Source: an uncultured Lachnospiraceae bacterium (lineage in GTDB: Bacteria; Bacillota; Clostridia; Lachnospirales; Lachnospiraceae). Taken from it: 63,274 bases of DNA. The translations under genes were made by a program, and so were the position numbers. The notes beneath the pieces are model-generated. The model saw only the letters and a program-made list of their open reading frames with translations. It ran no database searches and had not been told where the DNA came from. Shown piece after piece: positions 45,620 through 54,616 of this stretch (positions are counted from its first letter, which is position 1; each line of letters starts with the position of its first letter). The stretch covers positions 1 through 63,274 of the forward strand of contig CANCYR010000016.1 of assembly GCA_947382355.1 (NCBI GenBank). The letters are read 5' to 3'.

Positions 45620-47599
45620 TTATTTTTTAATCTTTACTTTCTTTGTAGCGCTGTATTTAGCACTGTAAATTTTCTTGCCTGCTGAATCAAGCTTGTATGC
45701 TCTTGCCTGAACATAGTAGGTTTTTCCTTTTTTCAGCTTCTTAATTGTAAGTGTTGTTTTCTTGCTGGTGCTCTTCTTTGCACCTTTCATATTTTTCTTT
45801 GTGGAGTATCTTACTTCATATCCGTCTGCGCCTTTTACTTTCTTTAAAGTAACCTTCATGGTCTTCTTAGCAGAATTCTTAACGCTCTTAATGGATACCT
45901 TGCCCGGCTTGGTTACCTTTGTCCACTGTGCATAAATGGTAGCATTTCCAGTTACCTTTGTGCTTGAAGTTACTTTTGTGCCTTTGGTTTTAGCAGTGTA
46001 CCAGCCCTTAAAAGCATAACCCTTTCTAACAGGCTTAGCAAGCTCACCGTATGTACCGTCATAAACAACCGCTTTTGTAGCAACCTTCAATTTTGTTCCG
46101 CCATTTACATTATAGGTCAGTGTATAAGTATTGGCTGTCCATTTTACACTAACAACAACATCTGCAGTTACATTTGCAAAAGCCTTATCCCAGCTTGCAG
46201 TGTATCCGGTTTTTGTTGGTAATGCAGGAGCTGTAGCTGCCTTGCCGGATTCTACTGTTTCTGTCTTAAGAACCTTGTCGCCATCCTTAAAGGTTACTGT
46301 ATATTTCTTTACTTCTACTACTGGTGGTGTAGGTGTTTCATCTTCTTTAACTTTTGCAGTTACTTCTGCTTTTCCGGTAGCTGGATCCGGATTTTTTACT
46401 GTAAAGACTACGTCTCCGTCTTTTTCCAATGTCAGGGTGTAATTTGCCCATTCATTTTCATAATCCTTGTACTGATGTTCCCAGCTAAACTGTTTAGGAT
46501 CCTGTACAGGTGTATATTCATATGTGCCTGCCGGCAGGGAAATGGTAACTTCGTACTGCTTATCTCCGGTTTTTTCCATCTTGACAGCATCTTCAAGTTT
46601 CCAGTTTCCTAAATAAGAGGTGGCTCCGATGATATAAAATTCATCTTCCTGAAGTTCTAATGCCTTAATTTCTTCCTCACATGCTGCATCTTTAAACCAG
46701 CCATAACCAGATACATAATATACTTCTGTCAATCCCATTTCTGTGATTGCTGCATTCCAGATATTTTCACCGCCATCTACTGTAAGGAACTGCAATCCTT
46801 CAATTTTGCTGCCGTCCAGACCTACATAACCCCATTTACCAGGCATATCTGCCACAGTATTTGTCAAATTTGCATCCAAAAGGGTTCTGTACTTCTGTCC
46901 TGCCCATGCTGTAATATTAAGAAATGGTCCTGCTTCTGTTAATACGGGTCCGCCCCATAAGTTTACTGCATAATCACCAAAAGTTGTATCGCTATCTTCT
47001 GAAATGTAGTAATATACTTTCAACTTTGTCTTATCAGTCTCATGAATTCCCAGATCTTCTCCGCCAAGCTTTTCAGTAAGGGCGGCATCCTTATACCAGT
47101 TTGAATCAGCCGGGTTAAAATATGCAGCTTTCAGTTCACTGTCTACAAGATTTTCATCCCAGCATGCATATACGGTTGGAGCTTCTGTTTTCTCTGCATC
47201 TGCCCCTAACATCTTTACAAACTGGATTCCGCTTTCACTACCGTCACCGGCAATTGTAACGGAAACATATCCAAATCCGTTTTCGCCATCCAAAAGGGTC
47301 GGTTTATTTTGAGTACCCCAGGTACCGCCAACCACTCCTTCTTCGCCTGCATCTTTCACTGTAACGTCGCCCCAGCAGTTAAATCCCCAGTCTGCCAGAG
47401 TAGTATCAGCCGGCAGCTTAAAATATAAGCTTATATCGTTGCCGCTGACATCATTGCCGCTGACATTGCCGCTGACCGTCCCTGCGCCTTCTTCTGCATT
47501 CGCTGTAAGAGGTGTAATCGTCATAGACGTAATCACCATTGCCATAGCCATGAAAAAGGACAGGAACTTATTTACCTGTTTCTTAATTGAACTTTCCAT
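45620..47599 (-). CDS. Secreted carbohydrate-binding-like surface protein, 659 aa
   Basis: The start at 47599 follows GGGAGGC; the frame from 47635 is unsupported. Signal peptide ~30 residues, then VSGNVSGNDVSGNDIS. Two or three beta modules of pullulanase-associated type follow (FKLPADTTLADWGFNCWG, YYISEDSDTTFGDYAVN), then a CBM-like module (IIGATSYLGNWKLEDA, TYEYTPVQD), InlB/MucBP-type repeats (YTVTFKDGDKVLKTETVE, GWYTAKTKGTKV) and a terminal FN3 domain. No catalytic motifs. It is probably a starch-binding or scaffold partner of the following amylase. No anchor motif seen. Confidence 0.75.
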   Translation of the reverse strand: MESSIKKQVNKFLSFFMAMAMVITSMTITPLTANAEEGAGTVSGNVSGNDVSGNDISLYFKLPADTTLADWGFNCWGDVTVKDAGEEGVVGGTWGTQNKPTLLDGENGFGYVSVTIAGDGSESGIQFVKMLGADAEKTEAPTVYACWDENLVDSELKAAYFNPADSNWYKDAALTEKLGGEDLGIHETDKTKLKVYYYISEDSDTTFGDYAVNLWGGPVLTEAGPFLNITAWAGQKYRTLLDANLTNTVADMPGKWGYVGLDGSKIEGLQFLTVDGGENIWNAAITEMGLTEVYYVSGYGWFKDAACEEEIKALELQEDEFYIIGATSYLGNWKLEDAVKMEKTGDKQYEVTISLPAGTYEYTPVQDPKQFSWEHQYKDYENEWANYTLTLEKDGDVVFTVKNPDPATGKAEVTAKVKEDETPTPPVVEVKKYTVTFKDGDKVLKTETVESGKAATAPALPTKTGYTASWDKAFANVTADVVVSVKWTANTYTLTYNVNGGTKLKVATKAVVYDGTYGELAKPVRKGYAFKGWYTAKTKGTKVTSSTKVTGNATIYAQWTKVTKPGKVSIKSVKNSAKKTMKVTLKKVKGADGYEVRYSTKKNMKGAKKSTSKKTTLTIKKLKKGKTYYVQARAYKLDSAGKKIYSAKYSATKKVKIKK

Positions 47600-47801
47600 T
47601 TTCTTTTCTGCCTCCCATTTTTTATTTTGTTTCAATGTTCCATTGGAATATTGAAGATAACCTAAGTATATAAAATTTCATGGCTAATGTACAATAGCTT
47701 TTTCCAAAAGAAATAATTTTCAGTAATTTTGTATAAATATTTCTGAAACTTTTTAGTGAAAATTTTATTAAATTTTCTTATTTGATAAACTTTTAAAAAT
47801 A

Positions 47802-47838
47802 AAAAACGGCTATAAACTATTATGTTCATAACCGTTTT
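47802..47838 (-). terminator. Bidirectional terminator after the ABC transporter
   Basis: AAAAACGGTTATGAAC pairs with GTTTATAGCCGTTTTT on the minus strand with two GU pairs and a short loop. The long A/T ends provide a T-run in both directions. The rest of 47600-47921 is AT-rich with no gene. Confidence 0.75.
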
Positions 47839-47921
47839 TATGCCATACATAAAAAATTACCCAGAAATACCCTAATCTGATATTATTTACCAGTGACAAT
47901 TAAATACTTTTTTACGTTTTA

Positions 47922-48653
47922 CTATTCCCATCTTTTCTTGTCCATAATGCACACATAAAAAAGAAACTGCAACGCCAGATAAAACAACATCCACAAAAAA
48001 TAAATCCCCGTGTCTTTTAATAAGAAACTGCTTCCACGGGTATACGCAGAGCTTAAATCATATAACGGCGGAAGCACCCAGCTAATCCATTTTACAAAAG
48101 GAAATTTTTCATGTAAGCCGCCTTTCACAATGGTTAGCAGAACAATCAGAATACACAGTACAATAGAAGCTTCCTTTTTAGGTATGAATCTGTCATTAAG
48201 CAATATAGCCGTCATTCCTCCGCAAAACCCGGATAAAAAACACAAGACAAAGCCGGATATTGCTATTTCCATTGTAAGAGGGGTGGTAAAAAAATCTTTT
48301 CCGTTTATCATATACTGTATTACCGGCGCCAAAACAGAAACGGCACCGACAATCATACCGGCTTTTCCCACCAGCAGAACCTTACCTGCGTAAAAGCTCT
48401 TTTTGCCGGAAATTCTTATAAAAACTGTCTGGTCCATTGCCTGATAATGAATGCCCTCATACATAAAGAATATTGCCGTCATCCCAACAAACACTGCCAG
48501 CGAACAAATGCCAAAGCTGCTTAAAATATCCAAAGGACCTACAGAATAGGACATTCCCAGATACAGGATGAATAAAACAGCAGGCACCAGCCATTTCCTG
48601 CTTTTTAACAGCTTTTCTGTTTCGTATTTACAGATTGCGTGTACACTTAACAT
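47922..48653 (-). CDS. ABC transporter permease, 243 aa
   Basis: Six hydrophobic helices in the pattern of ABC-2 export permeases, with long basic N-terminus (KYETEKLLKSRKW). It follows the ATPase gene by 51 bases. Similar pairs act in lantibiotic/bacitracin immunity or membrane-lipid export; the substrate here is unknown. Length is typical. Confidence 0.82.
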   Translation of the reverse strand: MLSVHAICKYETEKLLKSRKWLVPAVLFILYLGMSYSVGPLDILSSFGICSLAVFVGMTAIFFMYEGIHYQAMDQTVFIRISGKKSFYAGKVLLVGKAGMIVGAVSVLAPVIQYMINGKDFFTTPLTMEIAISGFVLCFLSGFCGGMTAILLNDRFIPKKEASIVLCILIVLLTIVKGGLHEKFPFVKWISWVLPPLYDLSSAYTRGSSFLLKDTGIYFLWMLFYLALQFLFYVCIMDKKRWE

Positions 48654-48704
48654 TTTTTTCTCCCTTTGTTTTGATATTTCAGTAAATTACAAAGCACTCT
48701 GATT

Positions 48705-49328
48705 CTATTCTTCAAACACATAATTTCTGCCATCTGTTAAGATTCCGTCTTTTATCTGCCAGACCTTGTCCGCCAGCTCCTTTATCAAAAAAGGCTCGTG
48801 ACATGCCATAAGAACTGACATGCCCTGCTCCTTCTGGCTTCTTATTTCTTTTACAAAATACTGCTGGGACTTTATATCCTGACCAGATAAAGGCTCATCC
48901 ATAAAAAGCATATCCTTCTCTCCAAGCAGCGCCTGAATTATAGCCGCCTTTTGTAAGGTTCCCTTGGAAAGCTGCTTCATGGGCGTATGCAGCATATCCT
49001 CCAAATGAAAATCTTTATAATAATCCTTCAGCTGCTCTTTGGCATCTATTTGCAAAATCCGCTGCACATGCTCCATAAAACCGGGAATAGTAAAGTCCGA
49101 TTTTTCATATCTGTCCGGAATAAAAGAAAACCGACATCCCGGACTCGTAATTATCTTTCCTGCCGACGGCATGGTAAGCCCTGCCAGAATGCGCAAAAGC
49201 GTGCTTTTTCCGCAGCCGTTTGTTCCCACCAGCGCAATGATTTCCCCTTCCTGAACGGACAGGCTGATGTCTTTTAATATTTCTTTTCCTTTGTATGTTT
49301 TTTTAATATTTTTTGCTTCCAGTCTCAT
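48705..49328 (-). CDS. ABC transporter ATP-binding protein, 207 aa
   Basis: Walker A GTNGCGKSTLL, signature-type LSKGTLQK, Walker B MLFMDEPLSG and the H-loop ACHEPF are all present. Short domain without extra C-terminal region. Pairs with the permease downstream. Start has an AAATGAGAC-like weak site; a small ORF lies upstream at 49377-49550 in the same direction. Confidence 0.9.
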   Translation of the reverse strand: MRLEAKNIKKTYKGKEILKDISLSVQEGEIIALVGTNGCGKSTLLRILAGLTMPSAGKIITSPGCRFSFIPDRYEKSDFTIPGFMEHVQRILQIDAKEQLKDYYKDFHLEDMLHTPMKQLSKGTLQKAAIIQALLGEKDMLFMDEPLSGQDIKSQQYFVKEIRSQKEQGMSVLMACHEPFLIKELADKVWQIKDGILTDGRNYVFEE

Positions 49329-49376
49329 TTCGTTTTTTATTCTCTTTCTTTCTCCTATTTCTCAACTGAACGTTTT

Positions 49377-49550
49377 CTATTTTTTTCGCAGCCGATATAT
49401 CCTTGTCCTGTTTGTTCCCAATGCCTCCCGCAATGCCCTGCGAACCGGTGTATCATCAACCCGAAATCCACCCTGCATTTTAAATAGTACTTTGATGTCC
49501 TTAATAATTTTATTGTATATACGAAAGTAGAAATCAAATAAATCTTTCAT
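49377..49550 (-). CDS. Small basic protein, 57 aa, doubtful
   Basis: An open frame of 57 codons with ATG at 49550 and a weak AAGAAG site. The product is basic and ends DDTPVRRALREALGTNRTRI-like, with a hydrophobic-mixed N-terminus. It is too short for domain recognition but reads as protein-like, and lies in the ABC operon direction 48 bases upstream. Could be a remnant or a leader. Confidence 0.35.
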   Translation of the reverse strand: MKDLFDFYFRIYNKIIKDIKVLFKMQGGFRVDDTPVRRALREALGTNRTRIYRLRKK

Positions 49551-49644
49551 ATTTGCTTCTTTTGCCTAAATCATCCTGTTTTCCAAATATTAGTATGCCT
49601 ATATCCCACACAGTTTTGCCGGCAGTCAATGGTACAGCAGCGCT

Positions 49645-51276
49645 TTACAACAGCCGCACCCTCTTAGCAATCCCCACAAGCATGCCCCCCTTCGGGAACC
49701 GCCTGAGCTCTTCCTCGGAAATAGCCCCAATTTTGATTGCCGTCACAAAATAAATGACCGCCCCCATTCCAATTGCCCCAAACAGAGAAATCATATTGCT
49801 TTTTACCAGATAATGCAGTCCTTTATAAATATAGTGGGCTGCAGCGCCCATAAGGGCTGCGGCAAGAAAAGGAAGCAGAAAGGTCTTCACGTATTTTTGC
49901 TTATAGCCAAGACACTTTCTTATGGAAATACCGTTTAAAATACACATAAAAAAGGAATACACTATCATGGCAATTGCCATGGCATATAACCCTAAATCCG
50001 TATATAAAAGCAACGGCACTAAAACCAAAATCTGCATAACCAGAGCAGCAGCCGCATTGATTACCGGCATATTCACCTTTCCGATTCCCTGCAGTACACC
50101 GTTTGTCAGGGTAGATACTCCGTAAAAAATAATGGAAACCGCCATGACCTGCAACAAGCCTGCTGCCAGCTCAATGGATTCCTTGGGCCTTGGAAACAGC
50201 AGGGCAACCACCGGCTCCGCCAAAGAAAACAATCCTACGGCAGCGGGAATGGAAATCAGCATGGTAGTATGGATAGCTTCCCCGATTTTCTTATTGGTTT
50301 CCCTTTTTTCCCCTTTGGCATAGGTGCCGGAAACGGTGGGAATAATGGCAGCAGACATGGCGGATGCAATTGCTATGGGAATATTTGCCAGCACCACAGC
50401 CTTTCCTGCAAAAATGCCGTACATAGTGGCAATTTCTTTTTCGGAAACCTTTTTTACCGCTCCGTAGATTTCCTCAAAAATCTTTTGATTGATGGATGTA
50501 TTGGAATTATAAATAAAAGTGCTCAAAATAACGGGAGTCACCATAAATATAATAATCCGGAAAATCTGGTCCGCAGACAAAAGCTCTCTTGTCCGGTCCC
50601 TTTTTATCTGCCTGTAAATGGTGTCCTTATTGATAGAGTAAACCCAGTACATAAATAGAAGTGCAATCAACACCCCCGCCCCTGTTCCAAGCGCGCTTCC
50701 CATAGCCCCGTAAACAGCCCTGGTAGTATCGTCCTGACCGGCTACAAGCCCGATAAGGAGTTGGGCTGCCGTCAGGCTGATGACTGCATTTAAAATCTGT
50801 TCCGCAATCTGGGAAACGGAGGTCTGCAGCATAGACTTATGAGCCTGAAAATATCCCCTGAGCACGCCCAGTATGCCGGAAAAGAAAATGGTAGGCGCAA
50901 ACACCCTTAATACAACCACCGCATTTTTCTGAACTAAATGGGAGGCGCCGAAATAGGCTAAAAGGCTGGCGGCGCCGCCTACGATAAATACATAAATCAA
51001 AGCACACTGAAAAATCCGGTGTGCATTTTTATATTCCTTTAAAGCAAGTCTTTGGGAAATTACTTTGGAAATGGCAGAAGGAATGCTGTAAGAGGATACT
51101 AACAGGATAATGGTGTAAATATTATAAGCAGAGCTGTAATATCCGTTTCCTTCGTCTCCGATAATGGCAGCTAGCGGGCTTCTGTATAAGAGACCGATAA
51201 TACGGCTGATGATTCCGGCAGCAGCCAGAATCCCCGCCTGTATGACAAAACTGTTTTTTCTGCTTTTCTGGTTCAT
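49645..51276 (-). CDS. MurJ/SpoVB-type flippase (YtgP-like), 543 aa
   Basis: The reading frame runs on to 51567 through the inverted-repeat element, but the ATG at 51276 with AAAGGAACC and MNQKSRKNSFVIQAGIL gives the normal N-terminus and family length (YtgP of Bacillus has about 540). About 14 hydrophobic helices follow, with the R-S-P-L-A-A-I-I-G-D loop. These MVF/PST proteins flip lipid-linked precursors such as lipid II or polysaccharide units. Substrate unknown. Confidence 0.82.
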   Translation of the reverse strand: MNQKSRKNSFVIQAGILAAAGIISRIIGLLYRSPLAAIIGDEGNGYYSSAYNIYTIILLVSSYSIPSAISKVISQRLALKEYKNAHRIFQCALIYVFIVGGAASLLAYFGASHLVQKNAVVVLRVFAPTIFFSGILGVLRGYFQAHKSMLQTSVSQIAEQILNAVISLTAAQLLIGLVAGQDDTTRAVYGAMGSALGTGAGVLIALLFMYWVYSINKDTIYRQIKRDRTRELLSADQIFRIIIFMVTPVILSTFIYNSNTSINQKIFEEIYGAVKKVSEKEIATMYGIFAGKAVVLANIPIAIASAMSAAIIPTVSGTYAKGEKRETNKKIGEAIHTTMLISIPAAVGLFSLAEPVVALLFPRPKESIELAAGLLQVMAVSIIFYGVSTLTNGVLQGIGKVNMPVINAAAALVMQILVLVPLLLYTDLGLYAMAIAMIVYSFFMCILNGISIRKCLGYKQKYVKTFLLPFLAAALMGAAAHYIYKGLHYLVKSNMISLFGAIGMGAVIYFVTAIKIGAISEEELRRFPKGGMLVGIAKRVRLL

Positions 51277-51321
51277 GGGCTGGTTCCTTTTTATCTTATC
51301 CGGATTTGACCGGCGGATTGG

Positions 51322-51539
51322 TTCAGTCTGGCTTGTGCGGGCGGATTTGGACGGGAACGGAGACCGGCAGGGTATATGGTAGTCTTTCAGGCCTTGGCAA
51401 AGACGCCGGTCCTTACGCACCGTACTTTGGTGCGTTAGTACCGCTGCGTTTTTGCAGAGCGAAAGCGTGCCAGAAAGACTACCATATACCCTGCCGGTCT
51501 CCATTCCCGTCCAAATCCGCCCGCACAAGCCAGACTGAA
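51322..51539. repeat. 218-bp palindromic repeat element with 67-bp arms
   Basis: Arms 51322-51388 and 51473-51539 are inverted copies with one mismatch (near 51356). The 84-base centre holds two further small hairpins (ACGCACC/GGTGCGT and CGCT...AGCG). It lies in the spacer between the flippase and the XRE gene. Only spurious frames cross it. It is not a simple terminator, being far too long. It is probably a genome-dispersed palindromic element or a structured RNA; I believe similar sequences recur in Lachnospiraceae genomes, but that is memory. Confidence 0.75.
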
Positions 51540-51746
51540 TCGTTACATTTTTTATTAGTATTAGCATAATGTATTTTGTCTATAAAGTCCATGAAAATAT
51601 TTGCCTGATTCTTGCAACAATAGCTATATACTGATAAAATACTGACCGCTACGCTAAGTAGCACGAATGTAACCCCTCTTTTCTTGTGTTCATTTTGCCA
51701 AATTGTTATGATGTGCCCACAAATCAAATAAAAGGAGGACTTAAGT

Positions 51747-52151
51747 TTGACTTTAGGAGAAAAAATCAAAGACTATCGAAAAAAGGCAGGTCTTTCACAA
51801 GAACAGCTTGCGGAAAACCTGAATGTTTCAAGGCAGGCTATTACAAAATGGGAAAACGACAAGGGCATTCCCGATATTTCAAACCTGATTGCCATCAGCG
51901 ATGAATTTGGTTTGAGCCTTGATGAACTTATTAAGGAGGATAATGTGGTAAAAAGGAAAATAATTGCTGACAGCGCCTCTAAAAAGTGGCATATACTGGT
52001 AATTGTTTATCTGGTGGCAATTGTCTTCTATATTGCTTACTTTGCAATTACCCGGAGAATTTTGATGATTGGATTTTTAATTGCAACATTTTTTATGCTG
52101 TTTTATGAAATAAGGATTTTCATTAAAGAAAAAATAGACAAACAGAAATAA
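51747..52151 (+). CDS. XRE-type HTH regulator with membrane tail, 134 aa
   Basis: TTG start with AAAGGAGG 8 bases upstream. Residues 1-62 form an XRE/Cro HTH (GEKIKDYRKKAGLSQEQLAENL, GI...ISNLIAISDEFG). The C-terminal half has two membrane helices (VIVYLVAIVFYIAYFA, IGFLIATFFMLFYEIR). Such membrane-linked XRE proteins in Firmicutes are regulators of adjacent functions. It is followed by a terminator, so it is monocistronic. Confidence 0.82.
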   Translation: MTLGEKIKDYRKKAGLSQEQLAENLNVSRQAITKWENDKGIPDISNLIAISDEFGLSLDELIKEDNVVKRKIIADSASKKWHILVIVYLVAIVFYIAYFAITRRILMIGFLIATFFMLFYEIRIFIKEKIDKQK

Positions 52152-52159
52152 TTACTGTT

Positions 52160-52196
52160 CCCTCCGGATCCTTTTGGGTTTGGAGGGATTTTTTTT
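52160..52196 (+). terminator. Rho-independent terminator after XRE gene
   Basis: CCCTCC pairs with GGAGGG around a 16-base loop, followed by eight Ts. Confidence 0.85.
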
Positions 52197-52273
52197 CTGT
52201 TTTCGGAACCAATCTGTCATGTAAAATGTCTTATATATGAGTATACTCATCATGGTAAGGAAAGGAGGACCCC

Positions 52274-52774
52274 ATGAAGGGCAATGAACAATGCTTGAAC
52301 AGTTATTTTATAGAAACTGTAAGCAATAATAAAACATCCATGTTCCGTCTTGCCTATTCCATCGTTTTAAACGTGGAGGACGCAGAGGACGTTGTGGGTG
52401 AAACCATACTAAAGGCTTTCAGCCATCTGGAAAAATTAAGGAACCACAAAAAAATGAAGGCCTGGATATTCCAGATTCTGGTAAATGAGTCCAAATCTTA
52501 TTTGAAAAAAAGAAGCCGGATTGAGCTGGTAGAGGATTCTTCCTTATTTATACAAAATGAAGGAAAAAAAGATACTGACTCTGACTTATTGGAATTGGTA
52601 TGTCAGCTGGACGATTCCTTTAGAGAGGTGCTTATTCTCTACTATTTTGAAGAATTTTCCGTTAAGGAAATTGCAAAAATTCTTGCAATACGGGAAGGAA
52701 CTGTAAAATCAAGGCTTTCCAGAGCAAGGGAAGAATTAAAGAAGCTTATGGAAAGCAACCATTGGAAGGGGTGA
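52274..52774 (+). CDS. ECF-type RNA polymerase sigma factor, 166 aa
   Basis: Sigma-70 region 2 (FRLAYSIVLNVEDAEDVVGE) and region 4 (KEIAKILAIREGTVKSRLSR) are clear; region 3 is missing as in ECF factors. Strong AAAGGAGG precedes the start. The next gene starts 5 bases after the stop and is its likely anti-sigma factor. It probably controls its own operon; target regulon unknown. Confidence 0.9.
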   Translation: MKGNEQCLNSYFIETVSNNKTSMFRLAYSIVLNVEDAEDVVGETILKAFSHLEKLRNHKKMKAWIFQILVNESKSYLKKRSRIELVEDSSLFIQNEGKKDTDSDLLELVCQLDDSFREVLILYYFEEFSVKEIAKILAIREGTVKSRLSRAREELKKLMESNHWKG

Positions 52775-52779
52775 AAAGT

Positions 52780-53997
52780 ATGAATAAATTTGATAAAGAA
52801 ATACGAAGGCTTGCAAAACAAAGCAAATGTCCTACAAGTAAAAATTATGAAATAAAAATAAATAATTTATTAGAAGACCTTGGAAATAAAGCATCCGGAC
52901 AGACCACAGAAAAAGCTGCCCGCCGGCCGTTTTTTAAGCTTGGCATCGTTGCCTGCGCACTGGCTGTCATATGCCTTGTTTCCGTTCCGGTAACCGCACA
53001 GATTATCGACTATGTAAAGCAAAGAATGCTTTCCATGAGTGACAATGAATTTGAGGAAATCGCAGACTCAAACGATGAAAATAATATTACAAGGGAACAT
53101 GATACCGAAGCAATCACTTATTCCAGGGAAATGACCCAGCAGGAAGAAAAACGTTATTCTGAGCTGTGGGATAAATACGAAAACGAAGGCGTTTTTCCGG
53201 AAGGGAAGCTGCAGATAGTGGATAAGCTGGAGGATTCCGAAAATATCGATTCTCTTGTCTATGAAACCTACAACAGAAAACTCTTTTTACCAGAAAAAGA
53301 GCTGTCAGACGAAGAATTGCTGGAAATCATTGATTATAATTATAAAGCAGACTATGTGCTGCAAAATTCCGATGAAGCAAAGGCTCTCAAGGAAGCCCGG
53401 CAGAAATACCTGTCAGACCCTTATCCAAATGCAACGGACTTATCCGAGGAAGAGGCAGCTGCAAAAGCCGCTTTCTATTTGGAAGCCATGTACGGACTGG
53501 ATTTTACCGCAATGGATAAAACTATCGAATTTGTAGAAAGTGAACAACCTGTCAGTGACAATTATGCCGACTGGGAAGTGACATTTAAAGGAGCTGATGA
53601 TTTTAAATACCTTATAAAACTGTCACAAAATACCGGGCAGATTTCATCAGTACAAGTATTTAAGGGAGAAACCTTTTTAGGTGAGCCCGGAGAAGACGCC
53701 GAAATAAATGAAACGCTTTACACCTCTGTATATGAACAGACAAAAGAGCGCCTTGAAAATATGTATCCTTCTTCAGAAATTACAAAAGGCCTGATAGCAT
53801 ATGTAAAAACAGAAGACAATAAAGCAGCATATGGTGTGCTGGATATTCAATTTTTTACAAAAGACGGTTACTGCTTCTACTTCCAATATGTTCTGAAGGA
53901 TGGTATTTACGATTTCCTATTTACGTTCCAGCATGAATATGATTCCAACTTAGATTCTTCTAAGGGTGATTATTTAGTTATACTTATGGATGAATAA
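52780..53997 (+). CDS. Putative membrane anti-sigma factor, 405 aa
   Basis: ATG at 52780 with GGGGTG is used; the frame opens at 52762 within the sigma gene. A short cytoplasmic N-terminus (FDKEIRRLAKQSKCPTSKN), one membrane helix (about 55-77, LGIVACALAVICLVSVPVT) and a long extracellular domain of about 320 residues, Glu/Asp rich (DNEFEEIADSNDENNI, SDEELLEIIDYNY). The layout is that of a membrane anti-sigma; the ectodomain family is not recognised. It ends just before a strong hairpin. Confidence 0.75.
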   Translation: MNKFDKEIRRLAKQSKCPTSKNYEIKINNLLEDLGNKASGQTTEKAARRPFFKLGIVACALAVICLVSVPVTAQIIDYVKQRMLSMSDNEFEEIADSNDENNITREHDTEAITYSREMTQQEEKRYSELWDKYENEGVFPEGKLQIVDKLEDSENIDSLVYETYNRKLFLPEKELSDEELLEIIDYNYKADYVLQNSDEAKALKEARQKYLSDPYPNATDLSEEEAAAKAAFYLEAMYGLDFTAMDKTIEFVESEQPVSDNYADWEVTFKGADDFKYLIKLSQNTGQISSVQVFKGETFLGEPGEDAEINETLYTSVYEQTKERLENMYPSSEITKGLIAYVKTEDNKAAYGVLDIQFFTKDGYCFYFQYVLKDGIYDFLFTFQHEYDSNLDSSKGDYLVILMDE

Positions 53998-54033
53998 TCC
54001 TTTTATCAAATATATATAACAATTATTATCCGG

Positions 54034-54072
54034 AGCAGGAGAAAAATCTGCATGGCAGGTTTTTCTCCTGCT
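54034..54072 (+). terminator. Hairpin terminator after sigma/anti-sigma pair
   Basis: AGCAGGAGAAAAA and TTTTTCTCCTGCT pair perfectly over 13 bp around a 13-base loop. The arm's own T-run makes it terminator-like in both directions. Confidence 0.75.
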
Positions 54073-54127
54073 AAAATATTATATACACTAAGTATAACAC
54101 CAAAGTAAACTCTCCCACTAAAGCAAA

Positions 54128-54518
54128 ATGAATTTAGCCTTTGCAATCCTTTGGATTGTGATTTATGGCATTATTCAATCCCTGGCAAATCCCTTAAACA
54201 AAATAATCGGAATTGAATGCTCAGCTAATCTGGTTTTTAGTATTTTACTCGTTCTGATTTTATTATTTTGGATTAAGAAAAATAATTTATTTAAGCCATA
54301 TGGGCTTTGTAAAACGTCTGTACCTGCTTCCCTGTATTATCACCCATTCCCCCCTTAATGCAGTCAGTGTTTTTGCAAACGAAACAGGTTTGACGGAAGG
54401 AAGACGAATTATTTTCAGCATTTCCCGGTTTGTGATTGTTATTATTTATACTTTGATTCTTACAAAGACATTGCCCCAAATGCCATATACAGCCTTAAAG
54501 AACAAAGAAAATAATTAA
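54128..54518 (+). pseudogene. Decayed CPBP (CAAX-type) membrane protease
   Basis: Two overlapping frames together resemble the two ends of a CPBP family protein. The first (54128-54358) has an N-terminal multi-helix start (IVIYGIIQSLANPLNKI, FWIKKNNLFKPYGLCK). The second (54300-54518) has the family-like end (FSISRFVIVIIYTLILTKTLPQ). The catalytic middle with EExxR is missing, and no ribosome-binding site precedes the ATG. A frame change occurs near 54300-54350. Confidence 0.55.
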
Positions 54519-54573
54519 TATAGTATCTCTCTTTTTTGTGCAGATATTAAGAGGAAAAAATCAGGAAAAGCTA

Positions 54574-54596
54574 TATAATAAAAAAGGTAACGTTAC
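54574..54596 (+). promoter_or_regulatory. TATAAT and palindromic operator before AraC gene
   Basis: A TATAAT-like -10 (54574-54579) is followed by the perfect palindrome GTAACGTTAC (54587-54596), 7 bases downstream. No good -35 is visible, suggesting control by an activator. The palindrome could be the operator of the regulator encoded next. Confidence 0.5.
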
Positions 54597-54616
54597 ATTA
54601 TAGTAGGAGGTATTAT

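Noticed and set aside
49645-51567. 640-aa version of the flippase
   Set aside because: The extra 97 residues come from reading through the palindromic element; the 51276 start gives the normal family N-terminus and length.
51306-51569. 87-aa plus-strand ORF over the palindrome
   Set aside because: It is only the open reading of the inverted repeat; both arms yield complementary peptides, typical of non-coding palindromes.
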